This document shows, in pieces, positions 61,106-64,000 of a DNA stretch of 64,000 nucleotides. The stretch comes from Helopsaltes ochotensis (Eukaryota; Chordata; Aves; Passeriformes; Locustellidae): NCBI GenBank assembly GCA_013400155.1, contig VXBM01000548.1:368897-432896 (forward strand), in the 5' to 3' direction. The position numbers were made by a program, and so were the translations under genes. The first letter of the stretch is position 1, and each line of letters starts with the position of its first letter. The notes under the pieces were generated by a model, which made no database searches, was not told where the DNA came from, and saw nothing but the letters and a program-made list of their open reading frames with translations.

Positions 61106-62734
61106 TATCAGCATAAAACCTCTGTAGCCCATTCTAAATCCAGGTTACCTTTAGTATAACAGGCAGAGAATGTCACCCCAATATTTAAAGTGACTGAAAT
61201 AAAACCCCAAACCAGTCAAGATAAAAATACAATTCAGCAGTACAAGGCCACACCAAGAACTCCATAGTTTTCATATCTGAATCTCCATCCATACTTAATT
61301 CAATGTAGAAGCTGCCTTTCCTCTCATGGACATCAATTTTGGCCACTTCCTGCCCCCATGATGGATACCCCTCTGCAGGAAAAAGAAATTGAACTTGATT
61401 TGCAAAGCTTATGAGGCACCTTTGAAAGTGCCAATAGTGAGGGACATTTAAAGCCCACATAATAAATTTTGTGTGTGCTTTTTGCCATTTGGGGCATGAA
61501 CTTCAGAGGGCTGTCCCTGCCATGCATTTGGAGCCCATGAAGCACCACAGAAATGTTTTGCAGGCATGCTAGAGTGTGGGAAGTGGATGGCTCAGAGCTG
61601 AATCCTCCCCAGTTGTGCACCCATTCTCCACACAGCAAGGCACTGCACAGCCTCCTGGGTGTTTGCAGCACACTTTCAACTACAAGTGGTACTTAGCTGA
61701 AACCCAGAATTCTGCTTCTGGAGGTGTTTAGGTGCCTGTTGAAGTTGTCTAGTACAGAAAACACCTGTCTCCCTTTGATGCTACTGGGGTTAGTTCCCCA
61801 CCTCCACTAAAACTGGGTTCTGAGGGCAGCCCGAGGGAAGTGGGCTCCTGCTCCCGCTGCTGTGGGAAGTTCACTAACCACGAGCTGAACCATCTGCTGG
61901 AGACCTCCCAGAGCCAGCAACCACCACACCACAGGCCAGAAGCTGTAAATGGGAGGTGAAAGGGGCCCCAAAACCCCGGGGAAGTGGGGAGAGAAGAGAA
62001 AAGCAAAACTGAAAGACAAACCCATTTTATATGTGAGCGTTGGGGGTGGATATCCGTAAGCAAGCGTGACTCCTGAGGAGCCCCTCAGGCAGGCAGCGCT
62101 GGTGGGATGGGGGCACCCTGCAGCCCAGGGGTGCTCCTGGGGCTGTGGCAATGCCGTGCCCTGATGTGCCTCCTCAGGGGAGTGGCAGAAATGATGCGTC
62201 CCGAGGGATTCAGAGACTCCGTGCCACGTCTCGGGGTGCTCCCTCAGAGACACCACAGCAGCTTGCACTGCAGTGCTCTGCTGCTCATTGGCACCAGCAA
62301 TGTTTTCTGAGTGAAGTGGTTGGAAAAGGATTAGACTACCCTGAGGAAAGAGCAGTGTGGGCACCAAACAGGACAGCGTGGCTGCGCCGCATCCCTCACC
62401 TGCACCCTCTCCCTACGGAATCTGCAACAAGCATCCTCTGGCACAAAGTTCATGGGACTCGCCCCCCAGACAAACAGGGATGATTTTTATTGCCATGACT
62501 GATGTATATAAGGCTGGCTTTAAAAACAGCCTCCTCATCCAGCTGCTAAAAGAGCAAAAAGTGACCACCAGCATTTTAACAATCCTGCAAAACCAGGTGT
62601 AGATGGAGTGGGATTTATTCGGCATTTTGCTGAGTTTTTTTGTGAAATAAAAACAATCAATCCCCAGACAGCTCCCGGAGGAGACCAGCCCTGCAAAACC
62701 CTGAGCGGCTCAGGTTGTGCTTTTCTCCCCTTTG

Positions 62735-62990
62735 ATGCCGGGATGTTTGCAGGTCGCGGTGGCGGGGGGAGGACGTGTGAGACCGAAGGGACCTTCTTTT
62801 GGCCTCGTCGGCGTGGGCGAGCGGCGGCGCCCGCGGGTTTCGCTTTGCGTGAGCCCGGCCGGCGTCGGGGCCCGCCGGCTCCGCGGGAGCGTGGGCGGCA
62901 CCGAGTGCCCGCGTGTGACAGACTGCGTGGGTTCGTGCGGCTGTGCTGCGGGCGGGCTCGTCTGCCGGCAGCTCCCGTAAATGCTGCTAC
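62735..62990. promoter_or_regulatory. CpG island, probable promoter of an unidentified gene
   Basis: This stretch of about 250 bases holds more than 30 CpG dinucleotides and very high GC, in a window where CpG is otherwise scarce. In vertebrates such islands usually mark transcription starts. Direction is not settled. GC-rich short frames are open on both strands, including 142 codons on the plus strand from 62608, but none resembles a known protein and GC-rich DNA opens frames by chance. A plus-strand GTGAGC at about 62849 could be a splice donor. The island could serve the minus-strand gene ending at 23.0 kb or a plus-strand gene extending past the window. A TATATAAG at 62505-62512 lies about 230 bases upstream on the plus strand and may be coincidental. 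Confidence 0.7.
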
Positions 62991-64000
62991 TGTTAAAGGG
63001 AACCGTTTCCTAACACCAAGAAAAAAACGTAAATAATAATATTACGCATTGTCTGCTGAGACTTCGGGCTGGTGCCCAGGTGCTCCCCAGCCCAGACCGT
63101 GCTGCTGCAGAGGCAGAACGCTCCCCAGCCATAAAGATGACCAGAAGGTGCAGTTGTTCCTCCCCAAGCCAAAAGCTTGTGTTTGGAAACAAGCAGCGCT
63201 TTGTTATTATCATCACGGTTTCTAACCTCAGACAGCTTTAAAGCGAATTAGTTAGTGTGCTTTTTTTTCTCTTTTCAATGAAAAAAAATTCCAACTAATC
63301 ATCTCGTCTTCATTTCCATGAACGTGAAGAAGAATATATTATCCCCACTTTTGCCTGCTGTCATTTTCACATAAATGTCAAAGCCAAGAGGGTTCCTTGG
63401 ACATGCGGTAGCACAATTGATGGGTGAAGTTAACCTTACTTCTCCTGGGCCTGAGGGCAGTAAAACCTCTGCTGGCTCTGTTGAGCAAGGGGAAAGAGAG
63501 GAAATCTTTAGTTTCACAGTGTGCCCAGCTGTCGAGACAGGACTGAGATAAATAAGGAGAGGGGCAACACCTCTGAGACGCACGTGGGCATAGCAAGATT
63601 TCAGGGATGGCTTATCCCTGATAAACGTTCCCAACGCTGGCCCTTTTATTCACCATGAAAAAACTGGGAAACCGAGTTAATTCATAGGAGCTAATGCAGA
63701 TCACTGAAAACCTGAGCACTGAAATATGCCTCATTAATCAGCCTATCTGTGTCTCTGTATGATCTACATGATAGGGATGAATATTAACTTCCTTTGAAGA
63801 AAATAAAGCAAAGCAGCCACATGTTTTACCTGGCAAACATATGCAGGGGTGATTCATTCCAAGAACGCTCTGAAAAATCCCCACCTCACTTTTACCTCTA
63901 GGAAATTCCCTTTTCATGGGAATGAAAATCGCAGCTCCCACGCCCACAGATCACAGAACTTTGGCACTTCGAAAGGCAAAAGATGCTTCACTACAGCCTT
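62991..64000. other. Flank of the CpG island, no gene recognised
   Basis: GC falls quickly after the island. A 111-codon minus-strand frame (63299-63634) and others have no recognisable features. If the island drives a plus-strand transcript, this would be first-intron or 5' UTR sequence. Confidence 0.45.

Noticed and set aside
61807..62367. 186-codon minus-strand frame near the CpG island
   Set aside because: Overlaps open frames on both strands in moderately GC-rich DNA and shows no recognisable features; could be revisited if the island proves to drive the minus strand.
62505..62512. TATATAAG as a TATA box
   Set aside because: No linked exon; CpG-island promoters usually lack TATA; AT-rich words like this are common here. 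Mentioned only as context.
1..64000. CRISPR arrays, bacterial operons, integrated viruses, long LTR elements
   Set aside because: No regularly spaced repeats, no operon-like gene packing, no recognisable viral coding sequence and no LTR pair were seen.

Overview
The window looks like nuclear DNA from a bird, most likely a neoavian and possibly a songbird. It is AT-rich, gene-poor and saturated with stop codons. It is scattered with 5'-truncated CR1 LINE fragments carrying the bird-type 3' tail, in which octamers such as ATTCTATG or ATTCTGTG are repeated after a conserved GGTCCCTTCCAAC-like block. I see no bacterial operons, tRNA or rRNA genes, CRISPR arrays, intact viral genes or intact transposons. 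Most open reading frames of 60-190 codons are chance frames or run through CR1 fragments.

One segment looks convincingly protein-coding: a last exon on the minus strand (23680 down to 23001). It has a clean splice acceptor, 225 in-frame codons, a stop, a compact 3' UTR of about 200 bases and an AATAAA signal. The encoded tail is rich in Pro, Ser, Thr and Ala and ends in a short coiled coil with regular 3-4 hydrophobic spacing. I cannot name the gene. Its upstream exons were not found and should lie at higher coordinates or beyond the window. A strong CpG island at about 62.73-62.99 kb is the only obvious promoter-like element. It could be the promoter of this gene (about 39 kb upstream on the minus strand) or of a plus-strand gene leaving the window to the right; the sequence does not decide.

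Layout. 1-12.5 kb: non-coding, with one ancient MIR-like SINE (4.23-4.36 kb), a CR1 tail expanded into a TCTAT microsatellite (5.22-5.39 kb), and an unidentified CpG-enriched open segment (8.21-8.49 kb). 12.5-29 kb: the densest CR1 stretch, including two pairs of oppositely oriented fragments, plus the coding exon at 23.0-23.7 kb. 29-48 kb: mostly unique non-coding sequence with a 20-base N gap at 30230, three CR1 fragments, an old palindromic repeat and a second MIR-like SINE. 48-61 kb: non-coding with two CR1 tails, a long CR1 fragment, more old palindromic repeat and AT-rich stretches that may hold regulatory elements. 61-64 kb: a CATAT microsatellite, then the CpG island.

Of the CR1 fragments I recognise with fair confidence, about thirteen are on the minus strand and six on the plus strand. 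They belong to several subfamilies and ages. I found no evidence of an undescribed multi-gene system. The observations most worth a second look are the unnamed coding exon, the CpG island, and the unidentified open segment at 8.2 kb.
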